A stretch of 64,000 nt of DNA from Colias croceus (taxonomy: Eukaryota; Arthropoda; Insecta; Lepidoptera; Pieridae). The notes beneath the pieces are model-generated. The model was not told the DNA's origin. It ran no database searches and saw only the letters and a list, made by a program, of their open reading frames with translations. Shown in pieces: positions 35,143 through 47,000 of this stretch; within the stretch, counting starts at the first letter, position 1, and the number at the start of each line of letters is the position of its first letter. Made by a program: the position numbers and the translations under genes. The DNA is taken from NCBI RefSeq assembly GCF_905220415.1, contig NC_059554.1:3621001-3685000 (forward strand), in the 5' to 3' direction.

Positions 35143-38100
35143 ATGGATCCAAAGACTAACAGTTATAATGTGACATTTAAATTAAGTGAACCTTTATCAA
35201 ATAATCAAAGTGATGTGCTATCTAACTCCACCGATCTTTTGGAGGCTTTTAAATTAAAAGAACACGAACAATATTTGGAGTACAAACCTGTAGCTTGTGC
35301 ACTTGGTGTTCTTATTTTCTTAAGCAATATAACAGTTGTTGTTTCCAGTGGATTAATTCTTAAAAAAGGTACCGTATGTTTTTGGAACTATCCTATCCAA
35401 CAAAAATAAAATATAATTTATTTTTAATACCTACTTAGAAAACGTGACTAACAAAATGTTTCTCATTATATTTATATTTATTGTTATGATTATCACTTAC
35501 ATTTGAGGCTGTAATAGAATATGTCCTACGTACCACGAAGGTTCATGAATATATTAACTTAAACATGTCATGTACTACACTATAAAATACTTATTATAAT
35601 ATAAGAAGTGTGAAGGTTATGGGTACTAAACGTATTGCATTAATTAAATCCTACATTTCATACAAACAAATTAGATTTTATTTCATCATCATATGAAATA
35701 AAATTCATATTAGGACATTATTTTTCTTTAATAATTATAAATTACTAGCGGTCCGCCCCGGCTTCGCCCGTGGTACATATTTCGCAATAAAAAGTAGCCT
35801 ATGTCCTTTCTCGAATATAAAAATATCTCCATACCAAATTTCATGCAAATTGTTTCACTAGTTTAGGCGTGATTGAGTAACAGACAGACAGACAGAGTTA
35901 CTTTCGCATTTATAATATTAGTACCTATGGATTAAAATGAGAATTTTTGAACAAAATGTTTCTCAACCGGAGGCAATAACAATTAACAATAAAAATTTAA
36001 AAATTGTATCAGTGCAATTCCATTATTAGGAAAATTACCTAATTAGGCGCATAATTGTCTATTCTCAAATCACATCTTAATTGCAGCGATCATTTTAATT
36101 CATTCTATATAGGTACCTAAATATTTTATCTTTTATGTTTTAAAATTGGTAATTCAGCTCTTATACAAACATAAAACAAAAAAAACTAAGTACATGCCTC
36201 ATTTAATTTCCTATTGTGATTAACTGATCTTGCGAATCTCTTTCCGCCGCATGATTAATTATCTATTCGTTTTTACAATTTTTAATTAAGAATAAGCTAT
36301 TATTTGGTTAATGTTAAACTAATGTAGACATACATAGTAGTCGGTACCTACATACCTACATTTCAACAATATACTTGAAGTAGGTGTCGACAGTCGAAAG
36401 TAGTTATTTTCCGCACATGCGACTCTAGCTCGCAAGTCGCTTGTCGTCGCTTCGCTTTTTCGGCTTATTAATTATATCCGTTGATTTATTTTACAACAAA
36501 ATCATCCCAAAATTTATTTATTTATTAAATTAATGTTTCTATACTTTTAAACCCCTACAAAGTATGTTTTAATACTTTGTACTTATTCCACATCAGTACC
36601 CTAAGTATGTGATTTTACTATACTACTTATAGAAAATATATACCTATTGCAAAATAAGATTTTTTGTCGCCATTAATTATTATTTTTTAACAGGTCAGCA
36701 AACAAAGAGCACTTATTTATTACTTGGAAATGTTTCGCTTGCTGATACCATCATCGGAATATCAATGGTCATTGGGGCGATTTTTGAAATTCCTATAAAC
36801 TCAAGTCCATTATGTATTTTACAAATAGGTAAGTATCTCCTTATTTATCTCTTATTAATTAAACAACCTCTAATCACGTTCTCAGAATATCCTCGAAAAT
36901 GAAAAAAAAAATATTTTTAATAGGTAGACACTAGACACCTAATAACTTTGCCATCTGGAAATAAGCATGGTTATGAAAAAGTATAATACCTTACCAAAAA
37001 GCTTTACAACATAGATAAAAAACTTTTTAGTTACTTATTAAATTCTTATTATTTCAACAGGTATGCTTGTATGCCCAGCCATGGTTTCAATATTCAGCGT
37101 CGGCTTCATTGCAGTTGATCGTTACATCTACATCTTACATGGACTGTATTACCAACGTTGGGTTAACACTACAAAAGTCCGCATCTGTATCATATTCATT
37201 TGGATCATTGGTAATATATCATCTAGTTTCTCTTTTTATATTTACTTGTACGCAAAAGGTTTATCTATATCTTCGGCTTACTTTCAGGTATTACTTTGGG
37301 ATTTTTGCCAATAACTGGCTGGATTAATCAAGAGTTCAATTCAAAATGTTATTATATTGCCCTTTTTCCAAAGCAACTGATTCTGCTAAATTCTATCTTG
37401 AGTATCGTGCCAATTATTGTTGTCGCTGTTCTATACACCATTATTTTAATTCGTGCATTAAGAAAGGTGAAAGAAATTAATGCATCGGTTATACCATCGA
37501 GATCAAATACCAAACCAACTTTACGAATCTATAGAGGAAATGGAAATATGAAACAAAATACTCAATCTGTTAAACGACCACGAAATAAAACTCAAGAATT
37601 AAAAAGAAGTTCATCATTTCATGCAAGCAATAATACAGGATCTGAAAAACAAAGAGTTTCCGAATTGAGGACTAAATCGAGAAGTAACGATGAACTTAAC
37701 ATTGAAAATAAAGTTCCTATTACAAATAATCAAATGCAATATAATGGAAATAAATATGAATCCGGCAATAGTTTATGTTCAACCGATATAAGTGTCATTG
37801 AGGAGAGTAGCTTTACAATTAATCAAGAGCTTGATAACAAAGTAGATAAAAATGATAAGAAAGTAAAAAATGCATCTAAACCTAGGGACGCTACGAAATG
37901 GAGAGCCATCATCATTGTAATGCTAACTACTGGAAGCTTTGTATTTACATGGATGCCATTTTTCATAACGGTCATATTTTATGCTTTCTGTGAAGATAAA
38001 CTGACAAATCAAAAATGTTTCAACCTGCGAATTATGCTAGGAGGTCCAATTGCAGCGTTGGCATTTTTAAATAGTATTCTTAATCCTATGATCTATGTTT

Positions 38101-38177
38101 GGTGGCATAAAGGGTTTCAAAGAAATGTTCAGACATACTTGAAACGATATGTGTACATATTTTGTCGAAAAAGTTAA
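35143..38177 (+). CDS. Class A (rhodopsin-like) orphan G-protein-coupled receptor, four exons
   Basis: Exons 35143-35368, 36694-36828, 37061-37210 and 37288-38177 join through three phase-1 introns (each G|GT) to give 466 residues. The N-terminus has glycosylation sequons at N9, N21 and N28. Seven membrane segments can be placed. The class A landmarks are present: D93 in NVSLAD (helix 2), C116 and C191 for the extracellular disulfide, DRY at 140-142, TWMP at 391-394, and NPMIY at 436-440. The third intracellular loop is unusually long (about 145 residues, Ser/Asn/Lys-rich), a likely phosphorylation and effector region. The receptor would sit in the plasma membrane and signal through heterotrimeric G proteins. 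The ligand is unknown. The helix 2 and 3 wording recalls adenosine/GPR119-like receptors, but this is only an impression. Confidence 0.9.
35744..35923 (+). repeat. Dispersed repeat in GPCR intron 1
   Basis: It starts ACTAGCGGTCCGCCCCGGCT and ends after a CAGACAGACAGACAG run with TTTATAATATTAGTA. The head matches 57613-57795 and the tail matches 5966-6145, so it links the two short-repeat subfamilies seen in this window. Confidence 0.7.
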
Positions 38178-39276
38178 CAACTCTATATTATATTAACATA
38201 TTTTCAGATATTAAAAGAGCTCTCTTATTAAGTATTAAAGAAATAACTAGACAAGATTTATAATTTATTATTGTTTATAATTAAACAAGAAACAAAACTA
38301 ACTACCTATATACGAGTTTTATTTCTAGCCATTTACATCTACTACTTCTAGCTATTTTCCCCAAATAATGAACCGCTGCTTCTCAAGATTCGTGGCTAGG
38401 TACCTATATAGGGACTTTTGTTTTTTAGTGGAAATAGGAATGCTTATTTATTTAATCGTTGCACGTAATATAGCCTAACGTTGACCCCTTGACTTTTGAG
38501 TTAATAAGGCTACAAAATCTTTCCTTATTAGTGTTTAAAACATTATTAAAAAAATATGTCTCTTATTTGTCGTGTTACCACTCAATCTTTCATTCTCGTA
38601 ACTACGCCCATATATTTCCTGTTTTTCTGTAAAAGTTTTAAAAGAACTTACTCTCGCAACGGATACGAATGTAGCTAACTCGCTATGCTGGTGTAGGTTT
38701 CTTTTGTTGCCTAAAGAATGAGATGTGTCATGTGTCCTACTTGGAAATCATTGACTTTTGCAAACATAAAATACATACTTTTAATTGAGACGGATAATAA
38801 AACGCGTTACTTTCCGCGTTTCTAAGACAAGTTATCCGAAGATACCTACTTTATTGGCTTCATGTGAACTTAGGCAATTATCGAATAAAAAGTTATTTAT
38901 ACCTATGTAGACAGGTAACCTTAGGTAGGTATCTATAACACTTCATGCAAATTGCTCGAGGCTTTAATACAATCTATCCAATATTTTACAGAGAAGGCTA
39001 GATATCGCTTCGATAGATTTCCTTACTGTTTATAAGCATACTAAATTGCTACCTATGTAGCTAAACAAACATCGGCTACAACTTCAAAAACAAATAGTTA
39101 CATTAGCCCAACAACAGTGGGCATAGGTATAAAATATTCTATTTATGACTTTATTTATTTAATCCTTCTGCTGATTATATATTATATTTGATAAAGTTAA
39201 TCCATAATAGATTATACTCGAAACATATTATGTACCTATTTAATAAAATAATTTATTAACCATTTAGTACTCAAGG
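38178..39276. other. Spacer between GPCR and carboxypeptidase
   Basis: It holds the GPCR 3' end and the carboxypeptidase promoter. No further gene was seen and no canonical TATA box could be assigned with confidence. Confidence 0.4.
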
Positions 39277-41517
39277 ATGGCTCGACTAGTGATATGTATT
39301 TTACTGCTCGCGGGATCTGTTTTTGGACACCATGAAAAATATGAAGGGTAAATATCTTTACCAATTTCTTTCATTCCTTCTTTACACATAAATATCCTAC
39401 AGCATATGATATAAATGTGAAGTTGTATTTTTTTATGTGAACCTCAACATACACGTACTGCCTACGTAGGCTCTAAACTTCTATATTGTTATGCAAAAAG
39501 CTCTATGTAAGCTATTTTTTAAATTGTCTAAAAGTAGCGTTATCATTATTAATTTGATATAATATAATATTAAATCGAAGTGCTTAATCCTAAACTGATA
39601 AACAATTTTTTTTTTCGTTTCTCATCTCTGAGTAATAAATTAACGGTATATTTTTGTCACTATCGCTTCAGAATACTAAATAAATATAGTATTTAACCGT
39701 TATTTATACCGATTCAAATATCTTATTGATTACTCATCGCATTACACATCACACACATAACTATAGTTATAGCCTTGGTTATAGCAAAACGATCAAAATT
39801 ATTTTCATCTCTAATACTTTGTTTTCTTTAAATATTTATTTTCACATAGCCACCAACTTTATCGTGTATCGGGACCATCAAATGAGTTTGCTGCCTTAGA
39901 AGCCAAGCTTGACTTTCTCTCAATAAAACCAGCAGTCTCCTCTGGAACCGGTCAACTAGAAGTTCTCTTGAGATTGTCACCTCAAGAAAGAAATGGCTGG
40001 CTTAAATATTTTGAAAACCAAAATATGCACTACCAATTAGTTGCCAACAATTTAGCAGAGTAAGTACCTATCTTGGTACATATTAATTAACTACGTAATT
40101 TTTCCCAAAGAATAAACTGCACATATCTAAAAAAATCATTGATTTGTAGCATTCTTCGTGATGAAGAAACCAAAATTAATAGTCTCAAATCCAGAACCAA
40201 GAGCGATAACAGTTCAATGTCGTGGGAACAATACTATGGATACCAAGAGGTAAAGTTTTAATTTTAATTTACTTGCATAATAACCGTAAAGTGTGTATTA
40301 TTAATTGTTCAAATATAAACTTTCAGATAAATGACTATTTGGACAGTCTCGCTGAGAAATATCCTGACGTTGTAACAGTCATAAACGCGGGTTTAAGTTA
40401 CGAAGGAAAACAGATCAAAACCGTGCGAATTTCCACCACACGTTTCGAGAATCTGAGGAAACCTGTTATTGTTATTGATGCTGCAGTGCACGCCAGGGAA
40501 TGGGTGACACCACCTGTGGCTCTCTACCTCATCCACAAATTAGTTGTTGACGTCACAGACAGAGATTTAGTCGAAAACATTGACTGGATAATCATACCTA
40601 TGGCCAATCCCGATGGATATGAATACTCCATGAATGAAGTAAATGATTTATTTATTTATTCTGTTACATAAACATAATTTGCAGGTCTACTTCAGCCTTT
40701 CAGCTTCAAAATGCAAACAGTAACGATATTAATTTATCTGAAATGTAATATTATTAAATTTTCGTTAACCATATGTATACGTATACATTCAATACACTTG
40801 ACAGGATCGCATGTGGCGTAAAACACGTTCAATGGCCCACGAAGGCAGTGCAGAATGCCCAGGTGTTGATGGCAACCGTAACTTCGATCACTACTTCGGA
40901 ACCAGTGCAGCCAGCGCAGATCCCTGTACAATCGTATACGAAGGACCCACTCCGTTCTCTGAACCAGAAATCAGAATAATCAGAGATGCTGTTTTGACAC
41001 ACTTGAATAGAATCCCAATGTACATTTCCGTTCACAGTTATGGCAACATGTTCCTGTATGCTTGGGGAAATAATGGTATACTTATGCTTCTCTCTAAATT
41101 TCTTAATTATTTCCTTTCTTTATCGACTTATTTAATTATTAGTTATTGTATAATATGCTTAAAATATAATGCTTATGTTTATATACTAACCTACAAAATA
41201 TTATTTCAGGTACCTTACCTTCGAATGGTCTAATTCTGCAAGTAGTTGGTGTGGAAATGGCACAAGCTATTGACAAACTGAAACTGGAGAAAGCTGATAG
41301 ATACGTCGTAGGAAATGCAGCTCAAGTGTTATATTTCACCACTGGTACATCCAGAGATTGGACTCGTGCAGTTGGTATTCCCCTAACGTATACCTTGGAA
41401 CTCCCTGGTTATGAATATGGCTTCATCGTACCTCCAGAATACATTAAACAAATTGTTACTGAAACGTATGCTGGTTTCGTCGCTGGAGCGCGTTCAATGC
41501 TCAAATATTATGGTTAA
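39277..41517 (+). CDS. Secreted metallocarboxypeptidase zymogen (M14A), predicted acidic-residue specificity
   Basis: Exons 39277-39347, 39850-40059, 40150-40249, 40327-40638, 40805-41075 and 41210-41517 give 423 residues, the normal length. A signal peptide (MARLVICILLLAGSVFG) is followed by a propeptide of about 95 residues, then the catalytic domain. The zinc ligands are H182 and E185 (HAREW) and H308 (SVHSYG). N255-R256 bind the terminal carboxylate, Y363 matches Tyr248 of bovine CPA, and E385 is the catalytic Glu (TLELPGYEYGF). C249 and C272 form the usual disulfide. The pocket residue, 15 before the catalytic Glu (position 255 in CPA: Ile; CPB: Asp), is R370. By the family rule this predicts removal of C-terminal Glu/Asp. 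A midgut digestive role is likely. The start ATG has a favourable AAGG context. Confidence 0.93.
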
Positions 41518-41535
41518 TCGATAATAATTTTTACA

Positions 41536-41541
41536 AATAAA
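41536..41541 (+). terminator. Polyadenylation signal of the carboxypeptidase gene
   Basis: AATAAA lies 19 bp after the stop codon, giving a very short 3' untranslated region typical of insect digestive enzyme genes. Confidence 0.6.
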
Positions 41542-41835
41542 TATTTTCTTTATAACAACTGTTTTATGATTACCCCTAACCTAAACCATAAAACGCTATT
41601 TTACAATAAATACATGGACAGAAATGCAAACAATGGACTTCAATAAACGACGGCTTCAAATTACGATTTGAATACAAACATCGATCATGCTCCTGTTTCG
41701 ATTTAGCAATAACCTTTGTTGTGCCTGGCTTTAAACTTGCTTTAAACTAACTAAGCAATTGTTTGGTTCTTTTGCACTTTGTCGCTATAAAATCGTTAAA
41801 GTAATTGAAAGGTATACTCGAAAGAGCAGTACGAT

Positions 41836-42790
41836 ATGCACTTAACGTCTGTACTCCCTTTACTCTATTTATGCATTTTTGTTAATTACACGCTCCAAAT
41901 AAGATTTACAAGGAAAATCAAAGCGATCGGATTTCCTTACTATAAAATCTTAATGACTTTAGGGTCTTGTAAAAGTAAGTACCTACTATTTCAATACTTA
42001 AGTAGTTTGCTTTGTGCTTTTTAACAAGTTTTCTGTGGCCTCGTATATAGGACTGGTTGTGGTTTAAGCAAAAATGATTAAATAAATTTTCTAACAATGC
42101 ACTTTTACGTATTTTTATATTTACCTGGATTTAACAGAATTATATTTTTTAGATAGTATACTTTACAAAGAAGAAAAAATTTGGCCAACAGTAAGGTTAA
42201 ACAGAGTAATGGATATTTATTACCGAAGCAGTAATAGTAAGTTTATAAAGCATTAAACATACAATAGTAAAAATTGAGACTTGATAGATAATATAATGTT
42301 TTTTTATATAGTGGGGAAATCTTCCAAAGATACCCACGGGCCACGGCCCCCGGGGAAGGAGCCGTGGGTTATTTCGGTTTCTTACCGACTAAAACCCCAC
42401 TGTGTTCCGTCGAGCCGCTTTAATGATGGGGCCGCGGGTATTGATTAGAATTCTTCCGCGACCCCCTCGGCGGCAGATATGAATGTTACCTAGCAATTAT
42501 AATTAATGTACTTCCAATGCATGTACTACTATCCTCTGAATATTAGTATTTTTTTAACCCAACACAAATCGAATATATTTTTAGATGATATAAAAGTATC
42601 GCAAGTGGATATATTTCTAATAATAAACAACACGGACTGCGTGGCCTTCTCGACCTCTGGGGTGGGATCTCCAGAATTTACGGCAACTATGTTCTACGCA
42701 ACAAACATGGGCCCAACTTATTATAGGTTAACAATTTTTACATGCGACTACAACGTCACAGTGGAAACATTAGAAACGACTAAGTACTGA
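41836..42790 (+). CDS. Small secreted protein, MBF2-like, three exons
   Basis: Exons 41836-41974, 42153-42236 and 42585-42790 (both introns phase 1, GT-AG) encode 142 residues. MHLTSVLPLLYLCIFVNYT is a signal peptide. The C-terminal half has the layout of the insect MBF2 family: VDIFLIIN followed by a TSGVGSPEFTATM turn and an alternating YYRLTIFTCD strand. MBF2 was first described in silk moth as a transcription cofactor, but most relatives are secreted proteins of unknown role. The resemblance rests on pattern only. AATAAA at 42831-42836 is its probable polyadenylation signal. It follows the carboxypeptidase on the same strand with a spacer of about 300 bp. Confidence 0.65.
42340..42475. 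repeat. GC-rich retroelement-like fragment in intron 2 of the MBF2-like gene
   Basis: The block from CCCACGGGCCACGGCC to CCCCTCGGCGGCAG is sharply GC-rich within an AT-rich intron. It contains TTTCTTACCGACTAAAACCC and CGTCGAGCCGCTTTAATG. I associate such phrases with the 3' region of a lepidopteran non-LTR retrotransposon, but could not confirm it. It has no ORF and no splice effect is evident. Confidence 0.45.
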
Positions 42791-42836
42791 TCATTAACAC
42801 TTGCTTAGACTTTCATGTTTATTGGTATGAAATAAA

Positions 42837-43437
42837 GACAAGGTTCGTTAATAAATATCTATTAATAATAAATTCCATATCTTATTATTATCCCGTACAC
42901 ATCTATTTGGTTAAAACTTATAATTTCATTACTGAGTTATATGCATTTCAATTTTTAATCATAGTCACCTCTCTGATAAGCCGGTCCTTCTTCTTTCTTC
43001 TTTATCCTCTATACAAATAACTCCACCTAATAGAGGTAGCTACTCCGATTTCCAGTTTAAAAAAGAGCTTGTCGGAAATTGTAGACCGATGATTCTTCTT
43101 CTCTTTGTAAACTCCACATAACTTATCCACAATCCACAATAATATAATAAAATATGTTCAAACTACCGCCAGATCATCAAAATGAAGATAAATTCCCGCC
43201 AATTTCTTTTTTTTCATGGCAACAAATAAAAAAGTTTGTACTAGACAAAACAAAAAATTCAACGACCAATAACACAGAACAATAATAAGTATTTTTCTTA
43301 TTATTTAATAAACATAAATAAATAATTTTAGGTTCGTATGACTTCTAAAATAAAAATATGTACAAACAAAAGACAGTGAAATGGAAAATCTTGGCAGTGC
43401 TACTATCCTTCAAAATAAAATTTAAAATTGTCTTACA
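42837..43437. other. Spacer, no gene seen
   Basis: AT-rich sequence between the MBF2-like gene and the MITE at 43438; nothing recognised. Confidence 0.4.
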
Positions 43438-43721
43438 CCTCCTCCACACTACTCGCGAAGTTGAACGAGGTTAGACGAATAGAATAGTGTAGAGGGGCAC
43501 TTCGGCTTACTTCGTCCAACTTTACCTCGCCTCGGCCGACTTCCGTTTGTTGTCGGTTTTTGCGCCCGAGTCAAAGGGCACGAAGTTACCTGAAGTTCGT
43601 TCTGAATATGAACGTATGCATTCCTCACGAAGTTGAACGAGTGTGTAGTGTAGCACCGCGGACTTCAGTCAACTTCGGCCGAGTACTTCGCCGAGGAACT
43701 TCGCGAGTAGTGTGGAGGAGG
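43438..43721. mobile_element. 284-bp MITE with perfect 25-bp TIRs
   Basis: CCTCCTCCACACTACTCGCG (plus AAGTT) at 43438-43462 is exactly inverted at 43697-43721. GAAGTTGAACGAG occurs near both ends and ACTTCG words recur throughout, a subterminal-motif pattern typical of transposase-binding arrays. It is non-coding, and no target duplication was evident. It lies about 350 bp upstream of the Atg2 start codon. Confidence 0.85.
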
Positions 43722-44075
43722 CATTAGATTTAAATCAATAATCATAAAATACGAATTAATCTACAAAATTTCTATAAAAGTAGGTATTTTACAAGTAAGT
43801 AGGTAACTAAGTACGTACTAATTATTCTATTCTACTTATTTTTTATAGCCTACATAATTGCTGTCATTACTCTGGCAGCATTCATGATTCAACTTAATGT
43901 CCATTAATGTCGACTGAAGGACTTGTATCCATGGTTATGAATAAATTATTAAAAAAAAAAAAACATCAATGTTTATTTACGTAGGTACTGTCTGAAGTCA
44001 AATCACACGCAAATCACAATAGTCATTACGCACAAAAGCAAAAATTAAAAGTGTAATGATCTTGAATCCGTGAAG
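43722..44075 (+). promoter_or_regulatory. Presumed Atg2 promoter and 5' untranslated region
   Basis: The stretch lies between the MITE and the Atg2 ATG. I see no TATA box that stands out. The start region reads TCCGTGAAGATG with an in-frame GTG two codons before the ATG. Confidence 0.4.
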
Positions 44076-47000
44076 ATGTTTTGGTACCCATGGTCCGAAA
44101 GTATCAAAAAAAGAGCCTGTCGATACCTTCTCCAGAGGTATCTTGGAAACTTTCTTGAAGAAAAACTTACTTTAGATCAGCTGAGTGTCGATTTATACAA
44201 TGGAACAGGGACGGTTTCTGAAGTCAGCCTTGACTGTGAGGTAAATATAATCATATTATGATTATTTACATGTATAATTTAACACATTAATTATTTGTTT
44301 ACGAGCACACCATTTAAAATACTTTATTTAGCGACCAATATATTGTTTACACTATTCGTCCTTGCCAATTTTATGTGCGCTTAATGCTTAGTATCGTAGC
44401 ACGTGTCTTCCGATTTGTTTTGAAACAAAGGAAATCATGTTCATTCGGATATATATTTAGAAAATATTTCAATGAAATGTTTATAACAAGATAAACATAT
44501 AAGTTTTATAGATAAGCTATATATCAGCTTTTTAACTTAATTTTATTGAAGACTGTATGTAATTTATTTTTCAAGTATAAAAATAAATTAGCATTACTCA
44601 ATATACTTTATTCCAAATGACCAATACATGATAATTCCACATCTATCCTAAACATAAACCTTGAAATGAATCAAATCAAGGTCAGTTTTTACTATATTTT
44701 ATAGTTAAAATTAGCATGGCCTCTTTTCAAAGGAGATAACATAAACTTCTTAAAACTGTTGCCTTTACTTTAATTATAATAAAGATTGCCAATTAATATA
44801 TTTTATTTATTAGGCGCTTAATGAATTGGGTGATTCTCAAAACTGGCCACTGGAAATAGTTGATGGGCAAATGCAAGAGATCACTGTGACAGTGCCGTGG
44901 TCAACATTACTCAAAGATGATTCAATTGTTGAGATTAATGGGCTCTCGCTTACCGTTCAACCAAAAGTACGGACAGAGCCAGGTAAGAGGAATCTACTCA
45001 TTTATGAAGTTCCTTCTTTCAAGTGTTTTTGATATATGCTTGATGAAAAAAAAAATGTATTTCAAATTTACTAGTTATTAGTAAATTTGAAATACATACA
45101 ATAATGCTTTAAAATACAGCAATGCTTAAAAATATTTAATTAATCAATCCACAATTAAAAAAAAAACTATTTAAATTTTTTCAAATGTGAAACATACTTA
45201 ACTTCATTTCACACATGAAATTATCTAGTGTCATCCATGTTGGAGTCCATGTGGTCGTCAATGTCCTCGTCAATGCAATTGGCAGCGGAATGTCTCCGTG
45301 AGGAGGCAGGACCACAAGAATCAAACCCAGTGGAAGGCATTGAAATGTTTGCCCATGCTATTGATTCCAGTGAGTTGAATATTTAATAAAAAAATACCTA
45401 TCATATCAGATATGAACTAGAAAGATATTTCTAGTTTGTTACAAGAAATTAGACAAGAATTGGTTGATATGTTTGTAATACATATACTTCATTTTCTTGC
45501 ATGCATATTTCAGTTTTAAGCAGAGTGAAAGTAAAATTTGTGAACACAAAAATAAGAATAGAACATGTACCTAAAAATGGTACAAGAGGCATAGCTCTGG
45601 AAGCTCATATTAAAAAGTAAGTAATTATTAATTATTTTTTTATGATTAAGAAGGCAAAAAAACTAAATATACATATACATATAAACATTTGCTGTATGAA
45701 TATGGATAAACATTTGCTGTATGAATAATAATGTAGAAATTCTTGGATGATGATTTGTTTTCTTCCACTCTAGCATTGACTACTTTGATGAGGCTGGATC
45801 GGAATCTGTACCTGAATCATCAGATACAGAAAAGAACAAAACATATGTAGTGTCCACATATACAAATAAGAAAATTAAATTCTCAGGAATAACATTTTAT
45901 ATAGACGAGTTTCCTTCAAAATTGCGTACAATGGCTCCAAGTTTGATCATGGAAAAATCTGCATCATCTCAAGCAGATAAATCTGAAGGCACTGCTGAGA
46001 CACCTGATGCGAACTATCAAAGCACATTATCAGATGTTTTCTACGAAGCTAGAAGTGTGATATCCACAATAGATTCTGATCCTATAAGGGACATAATTGA
46101 AGATAGACATCCTGATTCTACAAGAGAAAATACGCCAGAAGAGAAGGCAAGCCAACCTGATCCCATACTTTTTGCTAAATTAACTGGCCATCAGGAACTA
46201 AACTTAAAACTCAAACATTCTGAAGAAGTAGAAGGCCCAAAGGTGGAGGTGAAAGTACTGTTGGGGTCTTTTCTTATTTTCATGACTCCAAGACAGTTGC
46301 ACACAATTATAGAACTCTGTGATGCATTAAATCAACCAGATTTAGAAGATACAAGGTATTTTTTTATTAGTAAATTTTATAAGTATGTACATCATGTTTT
46401 TCATGAGAGATCATAACTTTGCATGAGTTTTTTTTTAATAATAATTAGCTGAACAAAAAAATATGTTTTAAATAGGTACATTGATTTAAAAAAACGTGCA
46501 ATTTCAAAATTTGTGTGAGAAGAACAATTTATCTATGTTATTGGAGATAAAATATGATAAATATAGATTTTCCATGATAACTCATTGTTTTGAAATAATA
46601 ACATAAAACTTTGTTTTATCAACTGCACTCAACACAAAAGATAATAATTTTAACATTATGTCAATATTAAATTTTACATATTTCTATAGTATTAAGTAAG
46701 TATTAAAATATTATTTGCATTATGAGCTATAACTAACATTAATTTTATATCAATACTCAACAATATTAACATTACGGTTGACCTTATCTTCTAGATATAT
46801 ATAAAGTGAATAATATTACTGTACAATAATATTTTTTCTTTAAAATAATCCATACTAATATTATAAATGCGAAAGTAACTCTGTCTGTCTGTCTGCCTGT
46901 CTTTTACTCAATCACGCCTTAACTACTGAACGAATTTGCATGAATTTTCGTATAGAGATATTTTGATACCCGAGAAAGGAAGGCTACTTTTTACCTACAT

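Noticed and set aside
37063..37327. Second overlapping frame at GPCR exon 3 and run-on of the first frame into the intron.
   Set aside because: The receptor frame is fixed by DRY and flanking phase-1 junctions; the intron at 37211-37287 is short but has proper GT and AG ends.
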